A program made the position numbers and the translations under genes. The notes beneath the pieces are model-generated. The model was not told the DNA's origin, made no database searches, and worked only from the letters and a program-made list of their open reading frames with translations. From assembly GCA_024811115.1 (NCBI GenBank), contig JAKOGH010000103.1:105826-169825 (forward strand): a stretch of 64,000 nucleotides of DNA, given 5' to 3'. Positions 1 through 10,467 of the stretch are shown one piece after another. Each line of letters starts with the position of its first letter. Position 1 is the stretch's first letter. The stretch is from Terana coerulea (Eukaryota; Basidiomycota; Agaricomycetes; Polyporales; Phanerochaetaceae).

Positions 1-818
1 CCCAGAGGCTGCCGCGAAGCAGGCTTCAAAAGATGCGTCCAAGGAGATACGCACCCTCCGTGAGGCGGCTTTGTCGATGCTTCTCCACCACCCGTACATA
101 TGCGGCATGCGCGAGATGATCGTCCACCAACACCACTACTACATGGTTTTCGAGTATGTGAACGGCGGCCAGATGCTCGACTACATCATCAGCCATGGCA
201 GGCTGCGAGAACGCGTGGCGAGGAAGTTTGCTCGACAGATCGGCAGCGCGTTGGACTACTGCCACAAGAACAATGTCGTGCATCGAGGTTCGTGCGCTCG
301 AGTCGCGACGCCTCTCATGACCCCTCTAACGCCTCGTAGACCTGAAAATTGAGAATATCCTCATCTCGCAAACCGGAAACATCAAGATTATAGACTTTGG
401 ATTGTCTAACTTGTACGACCCACTGGCCCATCTGTCGACCTTCTGTGGTTCGCTCTATTTCGCCGCCCCCGAACTGCTCAACGCGAAGGTGTACACGGGT
501 CCTGAAGTCGACGTATGGAGCTTTGGCGTTGTGCTCTACGTTCTCGTATGCGGGAAGGTTCCCTTCGACGATCAAAGCATGCCCGCGCTGCACGCGAAGA
601 TCAAACGTGGATTAGTGGAGTACCCGGTATGGCTTAGCGCAGGTGCGTCTCTGTTCAATATGTGCTCCCCTGGTACTCATGTCAAGGGGAAGAGTGCAAG
701 CACCTCCTTACACGCATGTTGGTGACCAACCCTGCTCAAAGAGCCTCTCTGTCTGAAGTTCTTTCACACCCCTGGATGACGCGCTCGTTTCGAGGGCCGC
801 CTGATTCCCATCTTGTCC
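1..818 (+). pseudogene. Partial KIN1-type Ser/Thr kinase copy (duplicate of 13727-14543)
   Basis: This is a fragment of a KIN1/PAR-1 family protein kinase, near-identical to bases 13727-14543. It reads through three exons (1-287, 340-642, 687-818) separated by introns at 288-339 and 643-686. It shows the catalytic HRD motif split by the first intron (HR|DLKIEN), the IDFGLSN magnesium loop and an intact FAAPELL (APE) motif. Differences from the other copy are three substitutions (232, 233, 368), all synonymous, plus one extra C in the run at 466-470, which here keeps the frame. Similarity stops abruptly at 818, before the C-terminal linker and KA1 domain. The N-terminus lies outside the window, so upstream completeness is unknown. 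As seen it is a truncated copy, but it could be one allele misjoined in assembly. Confidence 0.85.
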
Positions 819-836
819 GCGGGGAAGGAGGGCGGT

Positions 837-842
837 TATAAA
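837..842 (+). promoter_or_regulatory. TATA box-like TATAAA next to duplication breakpoint
   Basis: TATAAA lies 19 bases after the end of the kinase duplicate. The next plus-strand structures are an intron-like segment at 1030-1090 and the repeat array. The layout resembles the TATA plus spliced array at 6674 onward. Promoter function is inferred only from position. Confidence 0.3.
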
Positions 843-1029
843 TGGGACGGACGCGCAAGGGTTCGCGCTGTGCGGCGTGGAACGTGTTATCTAAAACGAC
901 GGGAAAGGGCACTACATAGCGTATAGTTATCAGTCAGTTTCCTTTCTGATCCTGTACGCCTGCCGGGTCGCGCGAGGGACAGGATCGGGCAGCTGGGGCC
1001 TCGCACGGCAGAAGGAACTAGAACATCAA

Positions 1030-2430
1030 GTGCGTCGGTCGTCTGCCCCTCGCGCTCGCTTTCACCGTGAACTGACCGCGTTGCACCCAGGCACTCTGCC
1101 ATCGCGTGTTCGCAAGGCGGCGTTCTGTTGCGACACCTCAAAGTATACACTCCGCGTGTGTGCTCGCAACCGCAATACTGGCTCGCTCACCGCGCTATTC
1201 ACGTCGTGCTCGTGGGACGCCATTCTGTTGCGGAATGACGAAAGTGGGAATTGGGCGATGGGTAAGTACTCCGTCAATCTCGCTCGCTTCGACCTTGGCC
1301 TTACCGTGCCGTACAGGACAGCGTTCCCATCTTGCTCGCCGGATCAATTTCTATTGCAGCGTGTCAGAACTCGGCCGTGTTCTTCAAGTTGAACGCGACG
1401 CGCTTACCTCTCCCACCTCGCTCGTCACGCCTCGCCGCCCTCTCGCTTCCCTCGTTCACGGCCCGTCGGAGTCGCCGCTCGGCCTTCTTGTCCGCAGCTT
1501 GGGTGTGACTTGCCTCCGAGCAGGTCGCCGGACGACGTTCTGTTGCGGAACGTCCAAATCCGAGTCCTGGCCGCAGGAAGCGGCATGGCTGAGTTCCTCA
1601 TTTGCGCCGTTCACGTTTGCTGTAGACTGACCATCTCGTAGGAACGCATCCGTCTGCGCCGAACCTTGCACCTTGGTCACCGGACGGATTTCCATTGCGG
1701 AACGTCGAAATCGGGCAAGTGCGCCGCTTCTCACGTTCCCTTTGATCTTCGGCTCAGTCTTGCGTAGGTGCTGGACCGGACGTCGCTCGCCGCCTTTTCG
1801 GCGGTTATCTTCTACACATATCCTCTATCGGCTTGCTCGCGGGATGAAGATCTGTTGTAGAACGTCAAAAATGTGGTCTTTGCTCCCTAACCTCCTGGAC
1901 TCACCTCGCAAACGCACGCGCGCATCGGGTCGCCCTCGCTGGCCGTTCTCACCCGCACCTTGCTCGCCGGATCAAGGTCTATCGCAGGAAGTCGAAATGC
2001 GCACTCTGTCCGCGGACGGCGGTACCTCGACCACGGCACTCTGACACCCATCCTATCGTCATCCGCCTGCTTCGCTCGCGCTCGCGCTCGCGGGATCCAG
2101 TTCTGTGGTAGAACGTCGAAAATGCGCCTCTCGTATCAAGATACTCCCACTTATGGTCGGTTGGCTGTCGCCGGACGGCGATCTATGGCGGAACGTCAAG
2201 CCTGCGCCCCTCCGCATCCGGCGGCGGCACCGTCTGACCCTACGGTAGAAGGCAGACACATCAGCATCTGTGCGGAGGAGAACAGGACATATCGCACCGA
2301 CCTCGGGACGCAAGTCGGTCGTTCGCCATGCCGTCGGACATTGGATTCGCGTGACGCCACAACGCCGTGCCCGTACTTGAACGAAGGCAGTGCCTTGCCC
2401 CCGGTCGCCGGACGGCGATCCGTCGTCTCA
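1030..2430 (+). repeat. Degenerate interspersed repeat array, about ten cores
   Basis: About ten degenerate copies of a 35-40 base core occur at roughly 1110, 1207, 1334, 1524, 1676, 1832, 1960, 2084, 2167 and 2401. The core runs approximately TCGCCGGAT, then a short variable part, then TTCTATTGCGGAACGTCGAAA with variations. Spacing is irregular (80-235 bases) and the spacers are rich in CTCGC. Two stretches look like introns on the plus strand: 1030-1090 (GTGCGT, ACTGAC, CCCAG) and 1262-1316 (GTAAGT to TACAG). Several cores end in acceptor-like TTGCAG or TTGTAG. Open frames here are short and low in complexity, and no protein family was recognised. It may be a decayed spliced locus like the one at 6674-10467. 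Confidence 0.5.
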
Positions 2431-3543
2431 ACGCGATTCAGGTCCCCCTGGTCCCCCGCACATCGGGCGCAGCGAGATCGTCGCCTTCACGCGATTGATG
2501 GTGTCGACACGAGCGGCTCGGCTTGACGACCTAATGCATAACACCGTGAGTTCCGTGCGCCTCGTCGTCTCGCGGGGCACAGGCTGCGCTCACTGGAATG
2601 TCAGGTCTTTGGCCACCAAAAAAAACACTTGAGGCGAACGGTGCCACCTTGACGCTTGACTTGCCGTTGCGACGTGTTCCGCGCCCTGGTCGCCGCACCA
2701 CGACGCGTCGCATGGCCCGTCTCGTCCTCGCCTTTGGTCAGTCACTCCGCGCATCCCTCTTGCGGGACACAAGTATATACCTGTATTAATGTTTAGTGTA
2801 CTGTGTCTTGACGTTCGTCAAGACTGCTTACCAATACAATTCCGTTAACCAATAAACAACCTTGCAAGCCCTGTCGCCAACTCAGAGCCTGCCTGCCGGC
2901 AGGTTTGCGAAGTGTCGCGTCTGGCCGGCTTTGCCCAAACGGGACATCTTCGGCAGGCTGGTCACGTCTGCCGACAGCGCGCACGGTGCACTGGCTTTCA
3001 TGCATGAATTGCGTCCCATGGCCCAAGAGGTCTCTGGCGACGTTGGGCACTTAATCTGTGCTATACAAGTCAGCAAAAACAAGCCTTGAGGACTAGCGTG
3101 AGGCGCACCTTGTCCGGCATGGCCTCCCAACAAATCCTGTAAGTCTTGCTAGTCCCTCTTCATGCAGATGTTCCATTTCCAGGGCTCGTGAGGTGCTGTT
3201 TGAGGTAGCATAGAGCTGTAAGATAGTGTAAGGAATACAATGGTGGATTTTTGTGAGAGGAATAAGAAATGTGAGGTGGAGGGTAAAGTCAAACTCAGAG
3301 GGCACTGCACAACGGACTCGCACTCCAAAATTCCTCAGATCTAGATCTTACTCTGGCCAGAAAGTCACTCAATGATTCTGATGGTTACCCGGCATCACAC
3401 TGAATTTTTGTTGCATGACATCCTATTGGCCCTGCAGGCCAGAATACTAGCCTCATCACTTTCAGCTCACACTAGGACGGAGCCGCATTGCACCGCTGAT
3501 TTCGGACAACAAGGAACACCCTCTGTGACAAAGCTACCCTTTG
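2431..3543. other. No recognised gene
   Basis: Only short frames of uncertain meaning are present, the longest about 75-85 codons at 2862-3133. Nothing matched a known family. A long hairpin at its right edge is listed separately. Confidence 0.5.
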
Positions 3544-3558
3544 TCACAGGAGATGTTC
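3512..3558. repeat. Long hairpin (perfect 11-bp stem, 5-base loop)
   Basis: Arms CTGTGACAAAG (3523-3533) and CTTTGTCACAG (3539-3549) are exact reverse complements around a 5-base loop. Flanking AGGAAC and GTTCCT extend the pairing after an unpaired bulge. It overlaps the end of the minus-strand gene at 3544-4362 and may form a structure in its 3' region, or be the remnant of a foldback element. Confidence 0.6.
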
Positions 3559-4362
3559 CTCCTTGCCCGTAGCAGTGTCACAGTAATTTTGTCTGTGTCT
3601 CGTAGGTTTATTCATTTGCTCAGCAGGACAAAATAAATCATATTGCAAGCTATTCCAAGTCCGAGTCCTCCACATACTTGGACGTATGTAGTCCCGTGCT
3701 CCGTGTTCCCTTCCGTCTCGTCTCAAGTCGCCGCTGATGGCGCTTGTCACCCTTGTCAGCCCGGTGCCCCGCGCCTCGACTGTCTCGTACGGTGACTGTT
3801 GCACCGCGTACCTGGCAACTTCTGCTCTCGTCAGCGACGCAAAGTGCATTTCGCCGCTCTTGACTTTTCGGATCAGGCTGCACACCACGTCGTAACAGCG
3901 AATCATGGCCGGGCTCATGAAGCGCACCCCGTCGGGCCAGCCTTTCAGCTCCGTCTGATATTTGTAAATAATATTTTGGACCCTTCCTCTCGTAAGGGTC
4001 CACTGCATCACCGCGTGCGGGTTGCCAGTGATATGAACTGTACAGTGCAAGTGATTAGCGGGATCAGAAACCCACAACTCGCCTTCATGACATACCAAGG
4101 GCAGTTTGAATCAAGCTTTTGAACTCGGCTTGCACGGCTTGAAGGGCAGCTTGTGCTCGTGAAATGCCTGGAGTACACCGGTCAGAACGGTCAGTTGCTT
4201 AGAATATGGTAATAACATACATGGTAGTGCCTCATTTTCCACACTGGGAGGGAGCTTGAACGTCGGGGTTGATTTCACTCGCCGACGAGTTGGACCCATA
4301 GTGATGCCGCAAAGACTCGACCGAGTTTGAACACTGCGATTTGCAGCGAACCGTCCAGCCAT
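3544..4362 (-). CDS. Hypothetical protein, three exons
   Basis: A minus-strand gene not recognised as a named family. The model starts at the ATG at 4362. Exon 1 is 4362-4221, exon 2 is 4167-4096 and exon 3 is 4037-3544, giving about 235 residues. Both introns are textbook: 4220-4168 begins GTATGT, has CTGAC and ends CCAG; 4095-4038 begins GTATGT, has GCTAATC and ends ACAG. Splicing removes an in-frame TGA at 4108-4110 that otherwise interrupts the frame. The predicted product is basic, with no signal peptide or membrane segment evident. The C-terminus is uncertain: a further weak intron would give an alternative acidic end (SKYVEDSDLE) stopping near 3650. Conserved-looking codon use and clean splice sites support a real gene; function unknown. 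Confidence 0.55.
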
Positions 4363-6660
4363 ATTTATACACGCAATTGCAGCTGTCCACGATTACCTTT
4401 CACCTGGCTTTTCTCGGCATCAGCCTGCAATGTACAAATTATTTTATGTGCGCGGCTCAGGGCAGCGGTGACAAGTACCGGCACCGTCGCTAGCCAACCC
4501 GGCTGCTTTGCCATGACGGGTCAACGGGGCATTCCCGCGCTGCCGTCACCGACGGGCAATCTCTCTCGGATCGCTCGCGGCATGCTCCTGAGCTGTCGCC
4601 TCTGGGTCCAGCGCAGCGGTGCGGTGTCGGACTCTGTCTGGGCCCCTTGACTCCGGATTCCTGCCCACTGTTTGGCCTGTACTTTGCAAATTCGTTCGCA
4701 GCAAAGACTGCGCCCCGAGGCACTGAGATCCCCTGTAAGCGGCACAGCCCAATCTCGGATAGCGAGAACGTCGTGAGGCTGCCGCAGACCACGCCGGCCA
4801 TCACGGACAAAATATCCAGTGCGAAGCGGCCGCACTTTCGAAGCCGTCGATCTTGACTCTTTTAGCGCGAGCCTGCTCGGCAATCCTGAAACACCTGCCA
4901 CATAGGACGACTCGTAGGAAGAACCGCGAGACGCAGCCGATGGCCGCCGCACATTTCGCATTCGAGACCTGTATGCTTGTATGAGATACATGTGCATTAA
5001 TTCACTCAGATTTGACCCAAAACGCACCGTCTCTGAGCGACGAGCAACCAGCAGCGGGCGAAAGGGACGTGCCTAGCGGGCACAACCCAACGAAAGACGT
5101 GAAGGCTGCTACCATCGCTTCTACCTGGCTGGCGAACAGACCTGCGGCCGCATCGCAACGCCTCACGTACGTTGCTGACGCGGCACTGCGGCAGCGCGCC
5201 CGGATGTCGAGATCCTTGTCAAGCAAACGCTCGGCGTCATATTCCGTTGCAGGTACCGTCAGACGCTTCTACGTCGACACGTCTTTCAGGGTCTGCATGC
5301 AAGCGATGAGATCCGTGCCCGAAAGCTCCATAGCGAACGGCGTGCCATTGCTCACCTTGATAGCACCATTCCCAGCCAGCGTGCAAGGCATCCAATACGC
5401 GTGCGTAGCCTGCTTACGACGTCAGAGTCGGCAGCGTCACCACATGCCCGCAGTGACCGACGGACCTCGAGGACTGCTACATTGCAGAAATGGGTAGCTA
5501 GCATGCAGCACGCCGCGCCGTGGTCTCCGCGGCCTCGGCAAGGGGTCTCTTTGTATCGCGTGCAGCATTTATTTTGTTCATCTGTACCCGCTGTGAGATA
5601 TTGCGGGGCATTTTGAGCCACTCTAGATATCCCGTTTTGTCAGCCCGTCGTATGCATTCGAGAAAGGCCTCCTGGCACCCTTACCATGTTCTGACTGTCT
5701 AAGCTCCCACATCGAGGTGCGATAACATCTGGTACTGCAGAGTTGCGGACGAGACACGACCGTAGTGGCTTTGTTTTCTTGCAGGCCGTAAGAGTCGCCA
5801 TTCTGTACGGCCGCTCTCCATGCGTTCGATGCGTACTTGCACTTTGGCCTGCCGACTCGGGTATTGTACGGCAGTCTCAAGGAGTAAACATGCGACCGAA
5901 CGGCAAGCGTGCAGATTCCGGCTAGACGAGGGCAAAGACACAAACCGTTACCGTGACGAGTACTGGTTTGAGCTTCAAGTCGAGCTCGAGACGAGGCGCG
6001 ACTCACGATGGGCGTCTACTTACCTAAGTGCCGGACATCTCGCCAGATTAGGAAGGTGTCGTGCATCGACGCGTTCGTGCTCCTTACCGCGAACCAGCTC
6101 GACCGAATCCTCGATCCTGCGAGGGACTGACGGAGCAGGTTATGCTCTGGGCAGGTTCTGCGATAATAGCGCTTATTATACCGACTGCTCTCGCGCAACT
6201 CGCTCACACACGGTCAGAATATCCACGGTGAGTGCTTTCTGCTCAGAACGGGTATTGCGCGAAGAGGGGGAGGAGGAGAGGGTGGACGCGAGGTCGAGAT
6301 CAGCGGCGGAAGGCGGTGGGCGGGCTTACGCAGGTACGTCATACCCTTTGCTCCCAGGACGCACCGTGGTTTCCCCGTTTATTTTCAGACTCTTCCAGAC
6401 GCGTAGACGGACGAAACCCTCGACGAGGAAAGGTCGCCGAAGTGTTCCAACTTGGTACCGAACATCCAAGCGAGCATCAAGGGCGACCATCAGGCCATCA
6501 AATGCACTAGGGTGTCACGACATCGCGAAACGAGGCCCGCTCGCTGGGCTCGTTGCACGTTCTCGTCTCACCCCGGCGTGAATGTAGATGGGCTGACAGA
6601 ACTTCGTGACGACGCGGGGGCTTAGGGCGACGCGAACGGAGGACCCAAGACGCCGGGTGC
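4363..6660. other. No confident gene; scattered minus-strand coding-like remnants
   Basis: Minus-strand stretches at about 5420-5002 read like protein in one frame (for example GTPFAMELSGTDLIACMQTL near 5330-5270), but a TAG interrupts the frame near 5265. Another stretch at 4810-4620 looks similar. No domain was recognised and no consistent exon chain was found. These may be decayed gene or transposon fragments. From 5620 to 6660 only GC-rich short frames occur on both strands. Confidence 0.35.
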
Positions 6661-6673
6661 GCGTCACGAAAGG

Positions 6674-6790
6674 TATAAAGAGAGGTGAAGAGGAGGCTCA
6701 AATCGTCAGCTCTCGAGCCTTCTCTTCTCCTCCTCCTCCTCCTCCCTCCTCCTCTCCTCTCCACCCTGTCCCTCCTTGCTCTTGCTCTCG
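6674..6790 (+). promoter_or_regulatory. Putative promoter: TATAAA plus CT-rich tract
   Basis: TATAAA at 6674-6679 is followed at 6718-6790 by an almost pure pyrimidine tract made of TCC and TCT repeats. A CT-rich region just upstream of transcription start is a known feature of many fungal promoters. The first intron-like segment on the same strand starts at 7009. The combination suggests a transcription start around 6750-6830 for the spliced array that follows. This is inference from sequence only. Confidence 0.5.
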
Positions 6791-7301
6791 ACGCGACCAA
6801 CCTCCAGTTATCACCAATTAGGACGCGGCACATTTATTTGCGGACGCTGTGCGCGTCGCCGTGAACGCGGTCCTCGTCGTGCCCTGGCAGTAACGTCGTG
6901 AGCCGTTCCTTTTCCGTTTAACCATTCAACAAGCCATTTACTTATCCTTCCTATCGGCGTTTCATTAGAGTAATTGCGACTTATTACGAGGTCCTGGGTT
7001 ATTGTCAGGTGCGTATATCGCTCCGCTTGTGACTACCTTATGAGCTGACCATTCAACAGCACTCTCGCCGTCTCGATTCTCAGCAGCCGGTGCCATCGCG
7101 GCTGTCCTTGTAAGTCAGGCGCCGTTCTTTTATTTATCACATTGCTCATTTTGTTCCGTCTGCCACAGGTCCCTTACGTTGCTTGACCTAGTGCGAAATG
7201 GCGTGAAGCCATGAGAGGAAGAATTACGGGTACGTACAGTCCGGCCGTCTGCCGTCTAGTCATATGCTCAACGCGGCTACGCTGGTCGCTAGAACACCCA
7301 G

Positions 7302-9034
7302 GCGTGCTATGCGCGCCATTTCCCACTCGCTCCTCGAGCGTTCCAATGGTGAATATCAATACGACGGTACGTCTTAGTTAATCATTGACCCTATTGTGTC
7401 GAGGCTATAGCGATTAACACTGATACTGCGAACGCAGATTAGTGAATTTGAGCCCGTTTCAAATGCGTCTTCCCGACGCCGTCGCCGTTCTCGACCGTTC
7501 CGCTTCGTCGGGGCTGTTACCAGACCGTCTGCGCACACTATGCACGCCATTTCCCACTCACTCGTGAAGGGCGGTGATCAAACTTGGTGCGTATTACGGT
7601 CTCTTTATTCACTTGAACATGTGAATACCCATCATACAGCATGAACAGATAGACATATTAGGGATTGCCGTTCGTTCACAGGCAACCCTACTCGTCCGCG
7701 ATTAATCCATCGTACGGGTGATACTCGGTAAGCTGTACTCAGTTTACCGCCGTTGATCAAGACGGCCTCGATTCACTCGACCGTAGTACTAACGAAACCT
7801 TACTTTTGTAGAAGCCGAATCACGGCGAGGTCACAATCGAATACCTGGTGATGTATCACCATACCCTCAGCGTCCCCGGGGTCTCGACGCGAATACAGCC
7901 GTGCCGCGGTGGTCCGATAGTACGGTACGCCGTCTCATGTTGTTCTTTCACTACATTCATGCTGAGGTAATGACGGTGTTACTCACAGACACCTGGTTGT
8001 ATCTGTAGCATTGCGCAATGTCCCGATGCCTCCTCGGAGCTTCGACGGCCTACTGCTATGCACGCCATTTCCCACTCACTCGTCGAGTTCAAAAATACAT
8101 CGTCTCACATCCCCGGTGTGTTCTATATTGATTAACCAGGATACTATGGTTGACGAGACCCTTTTACGACTGTTAGATCGGCCGGGTGCTGTATTATGGG
8201 ACAAGTAACAAAGTGAGTAGCCTGTTAATAACACGGAGAGATAGATCAATAAATCTCTACAGATCCTCTGATTGCCGCCCCAGCAATGCCAACGCACGCC
8301 GAGGTGCACGGCGCATTCGGGACTGCGAGGTCTCGCTCGGCGCCGCGAGGTTACGCCGTGAATGGCGAGATGCGGTCGAAGAGGGCTGTGTATTAACTAT
8401 GACCTCGCCGCCCGACCTGAGACCGTCCGGGCATGCTATGCATGCCATTTCCCACTCGCTCATTGAGTGCGGCCGTGCATCGCTCTCATTAGCAGGTATG
8501 TCTAATTCACTCACTTTACTACTTTGGCTCATGAGACTTTGTTGTAGTGCTCGGTAACAATCAGACCCACGGGAGGATGACTCAGGTAAGTATCGGGTCG
8601 TGTTACCGGGGTGTAACAAATCTCATTGATCTTTATAGATCCCTTAGCTCGGTCCCATGCCGCATGCATACCGACCGTCTCACGGATACCACGAGACCAT
8701 GCGGGCATGCTATGCATGCCGTTTCCCACTCGCTCATCGAGTGCGGTCGTGCGTCGCTCTCATAGAAGGTATGTTTGCGATTCACTTACTTTATTACTTT
8801 AGCTCATAAGCCTTCGTTGTAGTGCTCAATAATAATCCGACTGACGAGAGTACGACCCAGGTAAGTGTTAGGTCGTCTTAACGGGAGTGTAACAAATCTC
8901 GTAGATCTCTGGACTCGGTTGACTGCGGCATGTATACTGACCATCTCGCAGCTATTACGAGACTATCCGTGCATGCTATGCATGCCATTTCCCACTCGCT
9001 CACGGAGTGCGGTGGTATATTACTCGCGTGAAAA
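7302..9034 (+). repeat. Six tandem copies of a spliced-exon core
   Basis: A core of about 30-36 bases (GCATGCTATGCATGCCATTT then CCCACTCGCTCATCGAG) recurs at 7302, 7533, 8051, 8431, 8705 and 8971. The copies lie inside predicted exons and all have the same orientation. In one frame it encodes AMHAISHSLIE-like peptides, in another MLCMPFPTRSSS-like ones; the frame differs between copies. The last three copies sit in a larger duplicated exon-intron module of about 266-274 bases. Confidence 0.85.
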
Positions 9035-9129
9035 GTATGTTATTGACTTATTACTCATCGCGTTGCTTTAGCTAATGAGGCCTTGTCGCAGCGTCCAGCA
9101 ATGTCAATGACCGGGCTACAACGAGGGCG
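8263..9129 (+). repeat. Tandem two-exon module with fixed exon lengths
   Basis: Three consecutive modules. Large exons are 8263-8495 (233 nt, carries an insertion of about 100 nt), 8639-8768 (130 nt) and 8905-9034 (130 nt). Each is followed by a mini-exon of exactly 38 nt: 8548-8585, 8823-8860 and 9092-9129. The first two mini-exons are clearly similar along their length; the third matches mainly at its ends. Introns after the large exons share the GTATGT donor and an internal CTCATRAG-like block; introns after the first two mini-exons share GTAAGT and a GTGTAACAAATCTC block. 130 plus 38 is 168, a multiple of three, yet in-frame stops occur in the large exons. Confidence 0.7.
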
Positions 9130-10467
9130 GTATGTAGCACACTTAATGTAATAGCTTCGGATGCTAACATGAGATACACAGACAAAATGGACGCAGCAGA
9201 CTTTGCTAACCTCGGGCAGTCGGAGTCGGGGTCGGTGCTTGACATGCCGTGCACGGGTCGGCGTGAACGCAAACGAGGGCGGCACGCTTCCCCGAACACT
9301 GTTTGAACCGCTAGTAAGTAACCCGTTAATGCGTGTCTTGAGTGATTCACTGACGGTGTAATGCTGGTCTTGTATCAACTAGAATTATGCTTCACGACCT
9401 AGGATCATTACTGCCGAGGGCGGCGGCGTGTACGAACGAGGGCGGCTGACTGGTCCATCGCAGCGTGTCGTTGCGCCGTTCAGGTAAGTCTTCGTTCATG
9501 CTCAATGATCGTCCTCTTACTGATCGCAGCTATCAGAATTACAAGCACGACGTCGACGACCTCGCGCAAATGACACGGGCCGTGAGGTCCCTGCTATCTC
9601 AGGTATGCGGTACGAAGTTCGGTATGCCTCACATGCTAACCTTAACCTCGGTCTCCCGTCTAGACTTGGGAGGGATAGTGATCATGTCGAGATTACACAC
9701 AGTACTACTGTGTAATGATAATTGTACCACTCAATTAATTAGATGTACTTTGCAATGGTACGGGCAGACTACCGACCACGCGAGGTGTGGTAGGGCGCGA
9801 GTGAAGTGGTTACAAAGCAGGTAAGCACGCTTGAATGCATCAGTTACGACGCATCACAGGACACTTACAATGAACATCTACAGGACACATAATATACTAA
9901 CGGCGCCGGTCTCGAGCAAGACGACTATTAATTCGACGGTACGCGCTTTGTCTCTGATGTGTACGCAGTAACGGAAAGACTCACGAGTGGTTCTGCAGCT
10001 TGAACCGGACTTGACGGCGCATGCCTTCCCTTCGCCGCTGGTTATCAACGGGCCTTTGAGCGGGTTCCGATCACACACAAGTTATGGTGCGTACAAGAAC
10101 TCATGTATTGCTGTTCAAACTAAATGCTAATGTACATCTTGGGGTCTAGGTACCTGTCTATGTGCTATGCCTGCACCTGTCCTGCCATGCGCACTGACTC
10201 GAGGTCGCTCGCGTCCTTTCGTCGTGCAGCCGCGCCGACGACGCCAACGACTGCCTGCGTCTTTATCCTGGCGCATGGCGTCGGGTGCGTGCTTCAGTCC
10301 GTTGGAGGCATGGTCGACGAGGCCCGCACCATGCGTGCCTTCACGTTGCGTGCTCACGCGTGGATTGGCCTGGTCACTGGCTGTTCTGTGCGGCTGCGGC
10401 ATCGCAGTGAGCCATGGTGCGTAGACAGACGGGTGCGCACCGTTCGACGCTGACATGCGTTCTGCAG

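Larger units (their letters stand above)
6791..10467 (+). ncRNA. Intron-dense spliced transcription unit, no preserved ORF
   Basis: About 21 consecutive intron-like segments on one strand: 7009-7059, 7110-7168, 7230-7292, 7367-7437, 7587-7639, 7728-7811, 7925-8008, 8213-8262, 8496-8547, 8586-8638, 8769-8822, 8861-8904, 9035-9091, 9130-9181, 9314-9382, 9484-9529, 9603-9663, 9821-9883, 9939-9998, 10087-10149 and 10417-10467. Each starts GTAAGT, GTATGT, GTACGT, GTGCGT or close, and ends YAG. Several carry strong branch sites (TACTAAC in 7728-7811, TGCTAAC in 9130-9181 and 9603-9663, GCTGAC in 10417-10467). The exons between are short and most carry stops. One spliced frame from ATG 7211 runs through 7230-7292 and 7367-7437 for about 80 codons, then closes. 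Best explained as a spliced long non-coding RNA or a decayed multi-exon gene. Not recognised. Confidence 0.45.

Noticed and set aside
4098..4362. In-frame TGA suggesting a pseudogene at 4108-4110
   Set aside because: Two canonical introns in the gene model remove the stop and keep phase, so no nonsense mutation need be assumed.
4521..5027. 168-codon minus frame
   Set aside because: Composition is basic and irregular, it competes with more protein-like text in another frame, and no motif was seen.
7302..9034. CRISPR-like array
   Set aside because: Repeats are irregularly spaced, lie inside intron-exon structure, and the sequence is clearly eukaryotic.
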